Below, in pieces: positions 20,531 through 29,589 of a stretch of DNA of 64,000 nt. The stretch's first letter is position 1, and every line of letters starts with the position of its first letter. The stretch lies in NCBI GenBank assembly GCA_026416585.1, contig JAOAEV010000008.1:1-64000 (forward strand), given 5' to 3'. Both the position numbers and the translations under genes were made by a program. Under the pieces are notes generated by a model. It did not search any database and had not been told where the DNA came from. It saw only the letters and a program-made list of their open reading frames with translations. The DNA comes from Chlorobiota bacterium. Lineage in GTDB: Bacteria > Bacteroidota > Ignavibacteria > Kapaibacteriales > NICIL-2.

Positions 20531-21119
20531 CGCTCAAAACCTCGACAAATTGTTCAACAAACTGAGAATCGAGTTCTTCGTAGGGGAATGTGGCAAGAGC
20601 AACAGCATCGGGGACGAGTGATTCTTCACGAGTGTTTTTTGACGAACTACGCACGTGCTCGCTCTGCTTAGGTGTTTTGCTGGCAACATTGGAAGGACTA
20701 TCAAGCGATTTTGAAGCAATAGTCGCCGTACGCTCGTCCCGTTGTTGTGGCGAAAAGCCATGTGTCTCGAGCGACGTGCGTTCAACTGTGCGACCAAGTG
20801 GACGGAGTGCAAGCGTCAGAACAACAGCCGTAGCGATCGAAGCTACAGCCACCGCCCACCAGCGGTAATGCATAAAAAAACGACGGCGGCGGGGAACAAG
20901 ATGCTCAGAGAGCACAGCACTGATGTTACGTGACTCCCACTGCAATTGCTGGCGAATGCGTTCCGCGGGTAATACCGCGAACACTGTGCGAAGGTGTTCT
21001 ACCTCGGCGCAAAGCTCCGGCGACAGCATGAGTGCCTCTTCGACAAGACGACGCTCAGTCTCATTAAGCAGGCCGGAGATATAGTCTGGAAGCAGCGAGC
21101 GTATGTATTCGGTATTCAT
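20514..21119 (-). CDS. Membrane anti-sigma factor-like protein
   Basis: N-terminal helical anti-sigma-like domain, single TM (WWAVAVASIATAVVLTLAL), overlaps sigma gene end. Confidence 0.65.
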   Translation of the reverse strand: MNTEYIRSLLPDYISGLLNETERRLVEEALMLSPELCAEVEHLRTVFAVLPAERIRQQLQWESRNISAVLSEHLVPRRRRFFMHYRWWAVAVASIATAVVLTLALRPLGRTVERTSLETHGFSPQQRDERTATIASKSLDSPSNVASKTPKQSEHVRSSSKNTREESLVPDAVALATFPYEELDSQFVEQFVEVLSDVSYQ

Positions 21120-21721
21120 CGCTGTGCACCATTAGAAATGGGACGACCGAGCAACGCTGCAATCTTGCGAATAGCATGGTAGTAATTCGCTTTTAGGCCA
21201 CTGACGCTTGTTCCAAGGATGTCAGCAATTTCTTCGTAGCTTAATCCCTCCACGTACCGCAGATAAAACGTTTCGCGTTGTTTGGGTGGAAGCTTCGCAA
21301 GAATGCCATGGAAGAAATCAATAAATTCTCTGTCTTCCAACTCGCGATCGGGCAATGGCAACGTCGAGGGGAGTTCTTCGCCGCTCTCGACACAGCCGTC
21401 AAGAGGGACAAAACGCTTCCACCGCTTACGATATGACAAACACGTGTTGACAGTGATACGATAAAGCCACGTCTGGATCGAACTTTCTCCCTTGAAGCGT
21501 GGCAATGCTTGTAATGCACGGATAAAGGTCTCCTGTGCAACGTCGGCAGCATCATCTCGATTGCCATCGAGGTGGCGTAAAGCGATGCCATACACAAAAC
21601 GCTGATAGGTACGGATGAACCGTGATGCTGCTCGTTCACGATCGCCATCAGTCAGCTCCCGTAGGAGAGCGGTTTCTTCGGCTGTAAGCGCCATTGCGTG
21701 GGACGCCATTGTTGGGATCAT
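21116..21721 (-). CDS. ECF-family RNA polymerase sigma factor
   Basis: Sigma-2 (DVAQETFIRALQALPRFKGESSIQTWLYRITVN) and sigma-4 (LPPKQRETFYLRYVEGLSYEEIADIL) motifs. Confidence 0.92.
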   Translation of the reverse strand: MIPTMASHAMALTAEETALLRELTDGDRERAASRFIRTYQRFVYGIALRHLDGNRDDAADVAQETFIRALQALPRFKGESSIQTWLYRITVNTCLSYRKRWKRFVPLDGCVESGEELPSTLPLPDRELEDREFIDFFHGILAKLPPKQRETFYLRYVEGLSYEEIADILGTSVSGLKANYYHAIRKIAALLGRPISNGAQR

Positions 21722-21737
21722 TAGTGCTATCGACTCA

Positions 21738-21762
21738 CACGCTTTGACGCATCAGAAGCGTG
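21738..21762. promoter_or_regulatory. Perfect 7+7 inverted repeat upstream of the ECF sigma gene
   Basis: CACGCTT-11 nt-AAGCGTG, 17 bp upstream of the first possible sigma ATG. Confidence 0.35.
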
Positions 21763-21789
21763 GAAGGTTTAATGGCGGCCCCGTTCTAT

Positions 21790-22230
21790 CTACTCCATTT
21801 GCACGTCGGCAGCACGCTGCCCACCAGCCATCGCGACGATTTCGTCGTCGTAGTGATCGGCAATAATTGCCACGCTCATTACGGTTGTAACGAGCTCATT
21901 GCGATCGAGATTCGACGCGGTTACGGAGTGCGAAAAAACTATCGTGTCATCAAAAAGCAAACCGAAGCCACCAAGATGAATCTCTGCATTTTTTCGGAGG
22001 AGAAAGCGCATGAGCTGTTCGTCTATTGTCGCACCTGAGACCACGTGCGCCATACATTCGACGACGCACTCGATCTCGGTAAATGGACGGACCACAATGA
22101 TTACCTGGGTCGAGCCATGAGAGACAGCAAACGATCCGTTGGAGAAAGGAACATATTCGGGGAATGCATCACGGAGAATTGTCTCGACACGTTGTCGTGT
22201 TAACTCGATGAGTTCCTGTGGTGTCGTCAT
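21790..22230 (-). CDS. YbjN / type III secretion chaperone-like small protein
   Basis: 146 aa alpha/beta pattern with YbjN/CesT-like layout, adjacent to pspA. Confidence 0.45.
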   Translation of the reverse strand: MTTPQELIELTRQRVETILRDAFPEYVPFSNGSFAVSHGSTQVIIVVRPFTEIECVVECMAHVVSGATIDEQLMRFLLRKNAEIHLGGFGLLFDDTIVFSHSVTASNLDRNELVTTVMSVAIIADHYDDEIVAMAGGQRAADVQME

Positions 22231-22263
22231 AATTGCTCTCCAGCAAGTAGTTGAAATATGTGG

Positions 22264-22959
22264 TTAGGATGGACTGTTCTCACCAGTACTCGATGGTAGC
22301 TGTCCGAGCGATGATTTCAGTTTGGCAAGTTCTTCTTCGACAGTCGCACTCGAACCAAGCAGTTTGAACTCTTGCTCAAGCGAAGTACTCTCGCCCGCCA
22401 ATTGCTCAAATGCTGTTGCTTCTGCCTCAAGTTGTTCGATTTTGCCTTCAAATTTATCGAACTTTGAAAATGCATCAGATCCAACGCCGCTGAATGCTTG
22501 GGCAATCTGCTTTTGTGCTTTTGCTGCTTGCGAACGCGCAATCAATGTACTTTGTCGTGCACGGGCTTCATCGAGTTTTGCCTTGAGCTGATCAAGTTGG
22601 GCACGAAGTTTTGCCGTTGTTTGTTTTGCCTGCTCATAAATGGGTTGCAGATCAGCAGCGTTGCGGTCCGCAACAGCTTTTTTCTCCAACGCTGCACGTG
22701 CCAAGTCTTCTCGATTTGCCTGCAACGCATGAACCGCTTTTTGCTGCCAGTCGCGTGATTGTTCCTGTGCTTTGAGGATTTTTCGTTCGAGGGACTTTTC
22801 GTTTGCAATAGCTTGTGCAACAGCAAGGGTAGCTTTATTGACCGACTCTTCCATTTCGATGACCATCTGCTTGAGCATTTTTTCTGGGTCTTCGGCGCGG
22901 TCGAGGGCGTCATTGACGTTGGCTTTGAAGATGTCGGCTATACGACGAAAAATACTCAT
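22264..22959 (-). CDS. pspA: PspA/IM30 (Vipp1) family protein
   Basis: SIFRRIADIFKANVNDALDRAEDPEKMLKQMVIEMEE motif followed by long coiled coil. Confidence 0.93.
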   Translation of the reverse strand: MSIFRRIADIFKANVNDALDRAEDPEKMLKQMVIEMEESVNKATLAVAQAIANEKSLERKILKAQEQSRDWQQKAVHALQANREDLARAALEKKAVADRNAADLQPIYEQAKQTTAKLRAQLDQLKAKLDEARARQSTLIARSQAAKAQKQIAQAFSGVGSDAFSKFDKFEGKIEQLEAEATAFEQLAGESTSLEQEFKLLGSSATVEEELAKLKSSLGQLPSSTGENSPS

Positions 22960-23013
22960 AACCGCTTCTGTCTCGTGTGTTGACCAGTTCAGTTCAAAAC
23001 TACGAACTAATAA

Positions 23014-23805
23014 TCACAGTCGGTATGCCCATGGACGACGGTCGGCGAAAATATCGTTGATTGAATTGAAAGATTTATTCCGCGTCCGCGTGGGTTCTAT
23101 TGGTGCGGTAGCAATTCCTTCCGTATCGGGCGGAAGTTCGGTAATTACCATGCCGTTATAATTATAAATTGCTGATCGCCCATTGAACGATAGCGTTTCA
23201 GTACCATCGGATTCGCTCCCGATGCGGTTGGCAACAGCAACGTACACTTTGTTTTCGAGTGCACGAACTGGCATCGCCATCCGCCAAACGTGAGTCACCA
23301 GATTTGATGGACATGCAATAACATCAGCACCCCCGAGTGCAAGTGTCCGTGCTGCCTCAGGAAAACGCCAGTCGTAACAGATCATTGTCCCGAGCCGCAC
23401 ATCAAGCCAGCTAAAGTCAAGCACAAAGAAGCCCGTATCTCCTTCGTCGAAGACAAATTGTTCACGATAGAATAGATGCGTCTTGCGGTAGTAGTGCCGC
23501 TCGCCGCGCGGATCAAACACGACAGCAGAATTGAATAGTCGAGAGCCATCCCGTTCAGGGAATCCCACAACAACGACTTTTTCCTGCCGCTTTGCAGTAT
23601 TCTCGAGTGCATTGAGAATAACAGAATTACGTTCGAGGGCGATCGCTTCCACCTGGTGGCGCGTTGTAAAAAAATAACCACTCAGCGCTAATTCAGGGAA
23701 CACAACCACCTCCGCCTCGGCACGGTCAAGCAGCGCACAAATTCGTTCGAGATTGATCTCGACTTCGCCGAATGCAGGGTGCATCTGTACAACTGCGAGA
23801 TTCAT
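23014..23805 (-). CDS. Carbon-nitrogen hydrolase (nitrilase superfamily)
   Basis: Catalytic Glu-Lys-Cys contexts VFPELALSGY, YRKTHLF, MICYDWRFPE; start MNLAVVQMHP. Confidence 0.9.
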   Translation of the reverse strand: MNLAVVQMHPAFGEVEINLERICALLDRAEAEVVVFPELALSGYFFTTRHQVEAIALERNSVILNALENTAKRQEKVVVVGFPERDGSRLFNSAVVFDPRGERHYYRKTHLFYREQFVFDEGDTGFFVLDFSWLDVRLGTMICYDWRFPEAARTLALGGADVIACPSNLVTHVWRMAMPVRALENKVYVAVANRIGSESDGTETLSFNGRSAIYNYNGMVITELPPDTEGIATAPIEPTRTRNKSFNSINDIFADRRPWAYRL

Positions 23806-23888
23806 AAGCGGCGCTATAGAATTCAGGCGAAAAATACAGCAGCAATTTCCTAAGTTCGAGTGTGTTGCCCATCTGGAGACCAACGGCG

Positions 23889-24266
23889 ATGGATTCGAAT
23901 ATGCTCAATGCACTGCTCGTACTGCTCGCAGGGATAGCGTTCTTGGCAATTATCGCATTCATCCTCCGTCGGCTGGCAAGTGGTCGAGCTTCTACACACG
24001 GTTTGCCGATTCGAATTATATCCCGGCAACCGATCGGAGGCAAAGCCGCGCTCGTTGTCGCCGATGTTGGTGATAAACGGCTACTACTGGGAGTAACAGA
24101 ACATTCTGTCACCCTTCTTGCAACACTGGAACGTACCACGTCAAGTACCACGAGCAAAACAACAGCACCGAGAGTAACACCGGCCCCGCAAATGCACCCA
24201 CCATCGCCAGCGGAGCTGTCATTCCGTGCATATCTGGCTTCGATGTTTCAGCGGACAGAGAAATAA
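23889..24266 (+). CDS. FliO/MopB-like single-pass membrane protein
   Basis: N-terminal TM then LPIRIISRQPIGGKAALVVADVGDKRLLLGVTEHSVTLLATLER, matching the FliO core pattern. Confidence 0.7.
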   Translation: MDSNMLNALLVLLAGIAFLAIIAFILRRLASGRASTHGLPIRIISRQPIGGKAALVVADVGDKRLLLGVTEHSVTLLATLERTTSSTTSKTTAPRVTPAPQMHPPSPAELSFRAYLASMFQRTEK

Positions 24267-24381
24267 TCCATCGGCAGGGGCAAACCCACTGAGAAAGTTC
24301 GTAGTTTTGTGCCAGCCACTGTTGGCGCGCACGCACCCTGTTGGCATGGTGTGGTAGAGGACAGTTTTTTCCGCACGCTTC

Positions 24382-25404
24382 ATGAAATTTTCGTTTTTAT
24401 CGAACGACGTTGCTATTGATCTTGGCACCGCAAACACACTCGTGTGGATGAAAGGCAAAGGCATCGTTCTCAACGAGCCGTCAATTGTCGCATTCGACCG
24501 CACGACGAAAAACATTATCGCCGTTGGGCACGAAGCAAACGCGATGGTCGGCAAAACCCACAAGGATATTCGGACGATTCGCCCACTGAAAGATGGGGTC
24601 ATTGCCGATTTCGACATCGCCGAAGGGATGCTCCGAGCCTTCATTCGGAAGGTTTCGCAGTCGTGGCAGCCAGTTCGGCGTGTTGTGATCTGCGTCCCCT
24701 CAGGCATCACAGAAGTCGAAAAACGTGCAGTCCGTGACAGCGCAGAGCATGCTGGCGCTAAGGAAGTCTATCTAATCGCCGAACCGATGGCTGCAGCTAT
24801 TGGCGTAGGCTTGGACGTCCACGAACCTATTGGGAATATGATCGTGGACATCGGCGGTGGAACAACCGAGATTGCTGTCATTGCACTATCCGGCATTGTC
24901 AGCGACGAATCCATTCGCGTTGCCGGCGATGAGATGACTGATGCAATTGTACAGTACTTCAAACGCAAGCATAACATCCTGATCGGCGAGCGCACCGCAG
25001 AAATCATCAAACACGAAGTTGGCTCTGCCTATCCGATCGAGGAGGATGTGATCATCGAGGTCAAGGGACGTGATCTTCTTGAGGGCATTCCTCGTATGAT
25101 CGAGGTCAGTAGTGCCGACATTCGTGAAGCCCTCGAAGGAACAGTGCAACTGATTATTGACGCTATCATGAACCTTCTCGAGCGTACACCACCGGAATTA
25201 TCAGCAGATATCTTCGATCGTGGAATCATCTTGACTGGTGGAGGTGCCTTGCTCAAGGGTCTCGATGAACGTATCGCACGAGAAACACGCTTACCAGTTC
25301 ATGTCGCCGACGATCCACTCACTGCAGTCGCGCGAGGCTCAGGTCGAGTGCTCGAAAATCTCCCGGAATATGCTTCGGTGCTGCTCAAGTCGAAGCGGTA
25401 CTGA
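24382..25404 (+). CDS. mreB: Rod shape-determining protein MreB
   Basis: IDLGTANTLVWMKGKGIVLNEPSIVA; actin-family phosphate motifs. Confidence 0.97.
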   Translation: MKFSFLSNDVAIDLGTANTLVWMKGKGIVLNEPSIVAFDRTTKNIIAVGHEANAMVGKTHKDIRTIRPLKDGVIADFDIAEGMLRAFIRKVSQSWQPVRRVVICVPSGITEVEKRAVRDSAEHAGAKEVYLIAEPMAAAIGVGLDVHEPIGNMIVDIGGGTTEIAVIALSGIVSDESIRVAGDEMTDAIVQYFKRKHNILIGERTAEIIKHEVGSAYPIEEDVIIEVKGRDLLEGIPRMIEVSSADIREALEGTVQLIIDAIMNLLERTPPELSADIFDRGIILTGGGALLKGLDERIARETRLPVHVADDPLTAVARGSGRVLENLPEYASVLLKSKRY

Positions 25405-25410
25405 TGCGCC

Positions 25411-26265
25411 ATGCAACGGGTCGTCGAATGGCTTATCCGCTACCGTGAGCACGTCGTTACAACCCTTCTTTCGGTGATCGCTATATCACTAATGTCGTAT
25501 GGCAATGTCACGCAGTTAGGGGGCTTCCGCGCACTCATTATCGGTGGACTTGGAATGCTGCAAGAAGCATTTGCGTGGATACCAAACCCTGTCGCACTAC
25601 AGCGAGAGAATCGTGCGTTGCGCCAGATCAACATGGAACTATTGCAAGAAACGATGGTTCTTCGCCGAGCAGGAATTGAGAACGAGCAACTTCGCCGCAT
25701 GCTTGCACTTCGGCAGCAATCACGCTTACCACTATTGAGCGCATCAGTTATCGGTAAGACTGTTTTTCGCACGCGGCAATTCATTACAATTGATCGTGGC
25801 ACTACCAGTGGAGTACGCGTCGGCATGAACGTTATCACTGATGCAGGACTCGTCGGGACTATAGTTGGTGCAAGTAGCAATTACTCGATTGTCCAAACAC
25901 TTTTCAATCGCGATGTGCGCGTTAGTGCTCGTATAGTGTCAACACGCGATGAAGGTATCATTGTGTGGGATGGTTTCGAGTATCTTCTGGCACAGAACAT
26001 TCCAAAATCACATCGTGTCAATGTCGGCGATACCGTTGTAACCAGTGGATTAAGTACACGTTTTGTTCCAGAAATCCCCATTGGCATCATCCGGAGCGTG
26101 ATCAATGATCCCAACTCGATGTTCCATCGCATCACAGTCGAGCCGAATGTTGAATTTTGGCGGTTGGAGCAAGTATTCGTCATCATGCAGTTGCCACCGA
26201 CAGAGCACGCCGAGTTGGAGCGTTCACTCCAGAAATATATCGAACAGCGTATGAGGGGGAAATGA
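25411..26265 (+). CDS. mreC: Rod shape-determining protein MreC
   Basis: TM, coiled coil and beta domain (TIDRGTTSGVRVGMNVITDAGLVGTI); follows mreB. Confidence 0.92.
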   Translation: MQRVVEWLIRYREHVVTTLLSVIAISLMSYGNVTQLGGFRALIIGGLGMLQEAFAWIPNPVALQRENRALRQINMELLQETMVLRRAGIENEQLRRMLALRQQSRLPLLSASVIGKTVFRTRQFITIDRGTTSGVRVGMNVITDAGLVGTIVGASSNYSIVQTLFNRDVRVSARIVSTRDEGIIVWDGFEYLLAQNIPKSHRVNVGDTVVTSGLSTRFVPEIPIGIIRSVINDPNSMFHRITVEPNVEFWRLEQVFVIMQLPPTEHAELERSLQKYIEQRMRGK

Positions 26266-26287
26266 GGTCCTTTTGGCAGGTGCTCAC

Positions 26288-26788
26288 ATGATCATGAAAG
26301 AGTACGGTCTCTACGCTGTTCTCGCACTGCTAACCATTCTGGTGAGCACGGTTGCCAGCAACTTACTCTCGGTGGGAGGAATCACTCCAGATCTGCTGTT
26401 GCTCGTGGTAGTTGCCGTTGCACTTACGAAAGGACAATTTGCAGCGATCATTTTCGGCTTTGCCAGCGGATTGATTTTCGATCTTATCTCGACCGATGTT
26501 GTTGGGTCGAACGCTCTCGTCAAAATGCTGGCTGGTTATGTAGCGGGTTTTTTCTGGCGGGAGGGTTCGACAGTATCTGAAAGCATTGGATCGCTTCGAT
26601 ACGTAACGGTCACCCTGTTGTGTGCTTTTGTGCACAATGCTGTGTACTACCTGTTGTACACCCGCCCGGCAGACATTCCATTTGTCGAGTTCTACTTGAA
26701 AAACGGTGTCGCTGCTGCACTCTATACAACAGCTCTCGCACTACTGCCCTATTTCTACGCATCGCGCCGGCGAGAGGAAGGTGCCTAA
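26288..26788 (+). CDS. mreD: Rod shape-determining protein MreD
   Basis: Small polytopic membrane protein following mreC (TPDLLLLVVVAVALTKGQ). Confidence 0.85.
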   Translation: MIMKEYGLYAVLALLTILVSTVASNLLSVGGITPDLLLLVVVAVALTKGQFAAIIFGFASGLIFDLISTDVVGSNALVKMLAGYVAGFFWREGSTVSESIGSLRYVTVTLLCAFVHNAVYYLLYTRPADIPFVEFYLKNGVAAALYTTALALLPYFYASRRREEGA

Positions 26789-27558
26789 AAATCACACCGA
26801 CGGAATATGCGCTCACCGCGGATTAACGGATAGGCAATCCAAACAGATACAATCACAGCTATCACCAAAATGCTGCGTTCGGAACTAAAAAAATCCCGCA
26901 AGACAGCACCTGTGATACCAAGAAGAGCCGCGGTATCCGAATGTAATAGGACTGCTATACGGATGGCGTCAATCGGGTTGAATGCTAACAAGAGCAACAA
27001 TGCTCTCTCGAATGGATATTCTTGCAGCAAAGCCATCAAAGAAACCAACAGGGCATCGTAGAACACCGCGCAGTACAGCCACACTAAGAGGGTCATACCC
27101 ACACCTTTAGCTTTATCTGGCTGCCCGACTGCAATACGATAGGCAAGCGCACCAAAACATAATGTAAGCACAAGCGCTGTTGTCCCAACAATGGCAACAT
27201 CATAATTCTGCCAAATGGCATAGGTAAATGTGAACGGAACTTCGCACACCACCGCTAATGCAGCGATATTCCCTACCCACTGTCCCCAATAGTATGCACC
27301 ACGCCCGATGGGCTGAGCAAGCATCAGTTCTGTGAACTCTCGATTATTGTAATATTCCATCGCCACAAGAACAAGCGTTACAAGCGGCACTACCAGCAAA
27401 CACAAACTAACAATAGATAACGTTACTTTTGATGGATCACCACCAAATAACGAAAGTGCAGCAACAATGAGAGTGATGCCTATACCGTATCCGATCACTG
27501 CTCGACTACGAATAGTACGCAAGAACGCAGAGCGCGCCAAAACCAGAGTTACTGCCAT
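26785..27558 (-). CDS. nosY: NosY ABC-2 type permease
   Basis: Polytopic ABC-2 permease downstream of nosF in a nos cluster. Confidence 0.85.
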   Translation of the reverse strand: MAVTLVLARSAFLRTIRSRAVIGYGIGITLIVAALSLFGGDPSKVTLSIVSLCLLVVPLVTLVLVAMEYYNNREFTELMLAQPIGRGAYYWGQWVGNIAALAVVCEVPFTFTYAIWQNYDVAIVGTTALVLTLCFGALAYRIAVGQPDKAKGVGMTLLVWLYCAVFYDALLVSLMALLQEYPFERALLLLLAFNPIDAIRIAVLLHSDTAALLGITGAVLRDFFSSERSILVIAVIVSVWIAYPLIRGERIFRRCDF

Positions 27559-28280
27559 AGGATTCCGTCTTGATTGAGATACCATGCAATTGCACCCATC
27601 AGACTTGTCGCAGCAGACCGCACCATCAGCGATGCAATCGTTTCGTCTATTCGTACAACGCCGTCATACAGATACACAACTCGGTCCGCTACTTCAAGTG
27701 CATCGTTCGGGCTATGTGTAGTAAGAACAATCGTTTTCCCCTGCCGCTTTTCTTGCACGATCTTCGATTTTATCAGCTCTGTCGAGATAGGATCAAGTCC
27801 AGCAGTGGGCTCATCGAGCAACAACAATGTTGGCGAAAAATAGAATGCTAACGCCGCACTGACTCGTTGACGCTGACCACCAGAGAGTGAGCCAAGCTGT
27901 TTTTCCTGCAGCATCTCTATTTGTAGTTGATTGTATAATTGGCGATCATATGTTGAGCAATCACTCCTAATCATCTCCAGCAGCTTGAATAGCTCTCGAA
28001 CGGTCATCGTTTCAGGGTATCGTGCAATCTGTGGCATATAGCCTATCGCATGGCGGAACTTCATCCCATTTTCGATATTGCTTTCACACCCAAAGAGACT
28101 AATCGTACCACGATCGGGACGAACAAGACCGACAATACATTTGATCAATGTGCTCTTCCCAGAACCGTTCGGACCCATCAATGCAACGACCTCGCCAGCA
28201 TGAAACTCGATACTCACGCCGCAGAGTGCTCGGTGTTTCCCATACTGTTTGAACAAATCAGTGACCGTCAGCGCGTCGTT
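27549..28280 (-). CDS. nosF: NosF ABC transporter ATP-binding protein
   Basis: Walker A GPNGSGKST, LSGGQRQR, LLLDEPTAGLD; start MNDALTVTDLFKQYGKH. Confidence 0.9.
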   Translation of the reverse strand, partial: NDALTVTDLFKQYGKHRALCGVSIEFHAGEVVALMGPNGSGKSTLIKCIVGLVRPDRGTISLFGCESNIENGMKFRHAIGYMPQIARYPETMTVRELFKLLEMIRSDCSTYDRQLYNQLQIEMLQEKQLGSLSGGQRQRVSAALAFYFSPTLLLLDEPTAGLDPISTELIKSKIVQEKRQGKTIVLTTHSPNDALEVADRVVYLYDGVVRIDETIASLMVRSAATSLMGAIAWYLNQDGILWQ

Positions 28281-29589
28281 CATAGACACCGATACCATGA
28301 GTAGATAAACACATGGAGCTAACTTTCCACCGATATTGATTGCGCGTTGTCTTGGTTGCAATCGGCATCATACACGGTTTTCTATCAACCAACTGTACGG
28401 GAATGAGTGAAGGAATAGCTCGTTCCATATATGCAAGTAACTCTACGATAAAACTTCGCAGCAGCAGTACTGCCATCGGGATACGTTCGACAAGAATCGA
28501 GAATACCGAAACTGGGCGATACGGCACATCGCCATATCCATCATGATCGAGGTCATAGCCACGATACTGCTCCCAATAGTTACCATCACAATAGAACTCC
28601 GAGGAACTTGTATTGCTGAGAACATCAAACGTATTCGCGATAAAATCGTTGCTACAAACCGTATCGTCAGAGCAACTACCGAGTGCTTTCAATGCCCATC
28701 CGTTGGAATGAAAAATATTCGCTACAATCGTTGTTTGATTGGAACCTTCCATGTAGATACCGACTGTATTGCTGCGAAAGACATTACCAAAGACGGTGCT
28801 TCTCGATATATCCTTGAGCAATAATCCATAGCTACTTGGTCCCCAGTTATCAGCAAAAATGTTGGATTCCATCCGAACATGCTGAGAGTACATGACCGCT
28901 ACACCGGCACCATTCTGTTCAAATCGATTTTTCCGGTACACATTGCTATCGGAGAACATAAAATGCAAGCCATATCGCATATTGTTAGTGCTTATACACT
29001 CGGCAATATTGCAACCACGACTAAACTCGAAATAGAGACCGTCACGATGCTGTCGGATGTTACACTGTACAACTGTGCATGAGGGAGATTTCCACAAGTG
29101 AATGCCATTTCCTGATTGGGATTCCTTTGCACCTGTACCGATGGCGTTGATATTTTCGACCCGACAATTTGCTGACCGATACAGTATAACGCCAAAGGCA
29201 CAATGTTGTGTTGCGACGTCCTGGATTGTACTGTTGTAGCTATCAAGGAGCAGGATTCCTGCACGATCCTCGACTGCAGAATATCCTGTGTTTGCGATCA
29301 CGATTCCACGTATATGAACAGATGCACCTGATATAGTGAGCACCGTCCCTCTACCATCCCCATCGAGTACAGGACGATTCCTGCCAATGATGATAAGAGA
29401 TTTCGATATCGTCGCGTGGGTATTTCGGTACAATCCACTTTCAATGAAGATAGTATCGCCCGCCTGTGCACGCGCAACAGCATCCTCAACACTTTGCACC
29501 TGGCATTGAGCACAAACACGGAGAACGTCCGCTTTGATGCTACATGTGCAGACAACAACAAGAAGAAGCGCCCAATACACTGTTCTCAA
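28258..29589 (-). CDS. nosD: NosD periplasmic copper-maturation protein
   Basis: Signal peptide, right-handed parallel beta-helix (CASH) repeats, position between nosL and nosF. Confidence 0.92.
   Translation of the reverse strand: MRTVYWALLLVVVCTCSIKADVLRVCAQCQVQSVEDAVARAQAGDTIFIESGLYRNTHATISKSLIIIGRNRPVLDGDGRGTVLTISGASVHIRGIVIANTGYSAVEDRAGILLLDSYNSTIQDVATQHCAFGVILYRSANCRVENINAIGTGAKESQSGNGIHLWKSPSCTVVQCNIRQHRDGLYFEFSRGCNIAECISTNNMRYGLHFMFSDSNVYRKNRFEQNGAGVAVMYSQHVRMESNIFADNWGPSSYGLLLKDISRSTVFGNVFRSNTVGIYMEGSNQTTIVANIFHSNGWALKALGSCSDDTVCSNDFIANTFDVLSNTSSSEFYCDGNYWEQYRGYDLDHDGYGDVPYRPVSVFSILVERIPMAVLLLRSFIVELLAYMERAIPSLIPVQLVDRKPCMMPIATKTTRNQYRWKVSSMCLSTHGIGVYERRADGH

Noticed and set aside
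24267-24381. Repeated CTGTTGGC in the mreB upstream region as an operator
   Set aside because: Short direct repeat without symmetry or other support.
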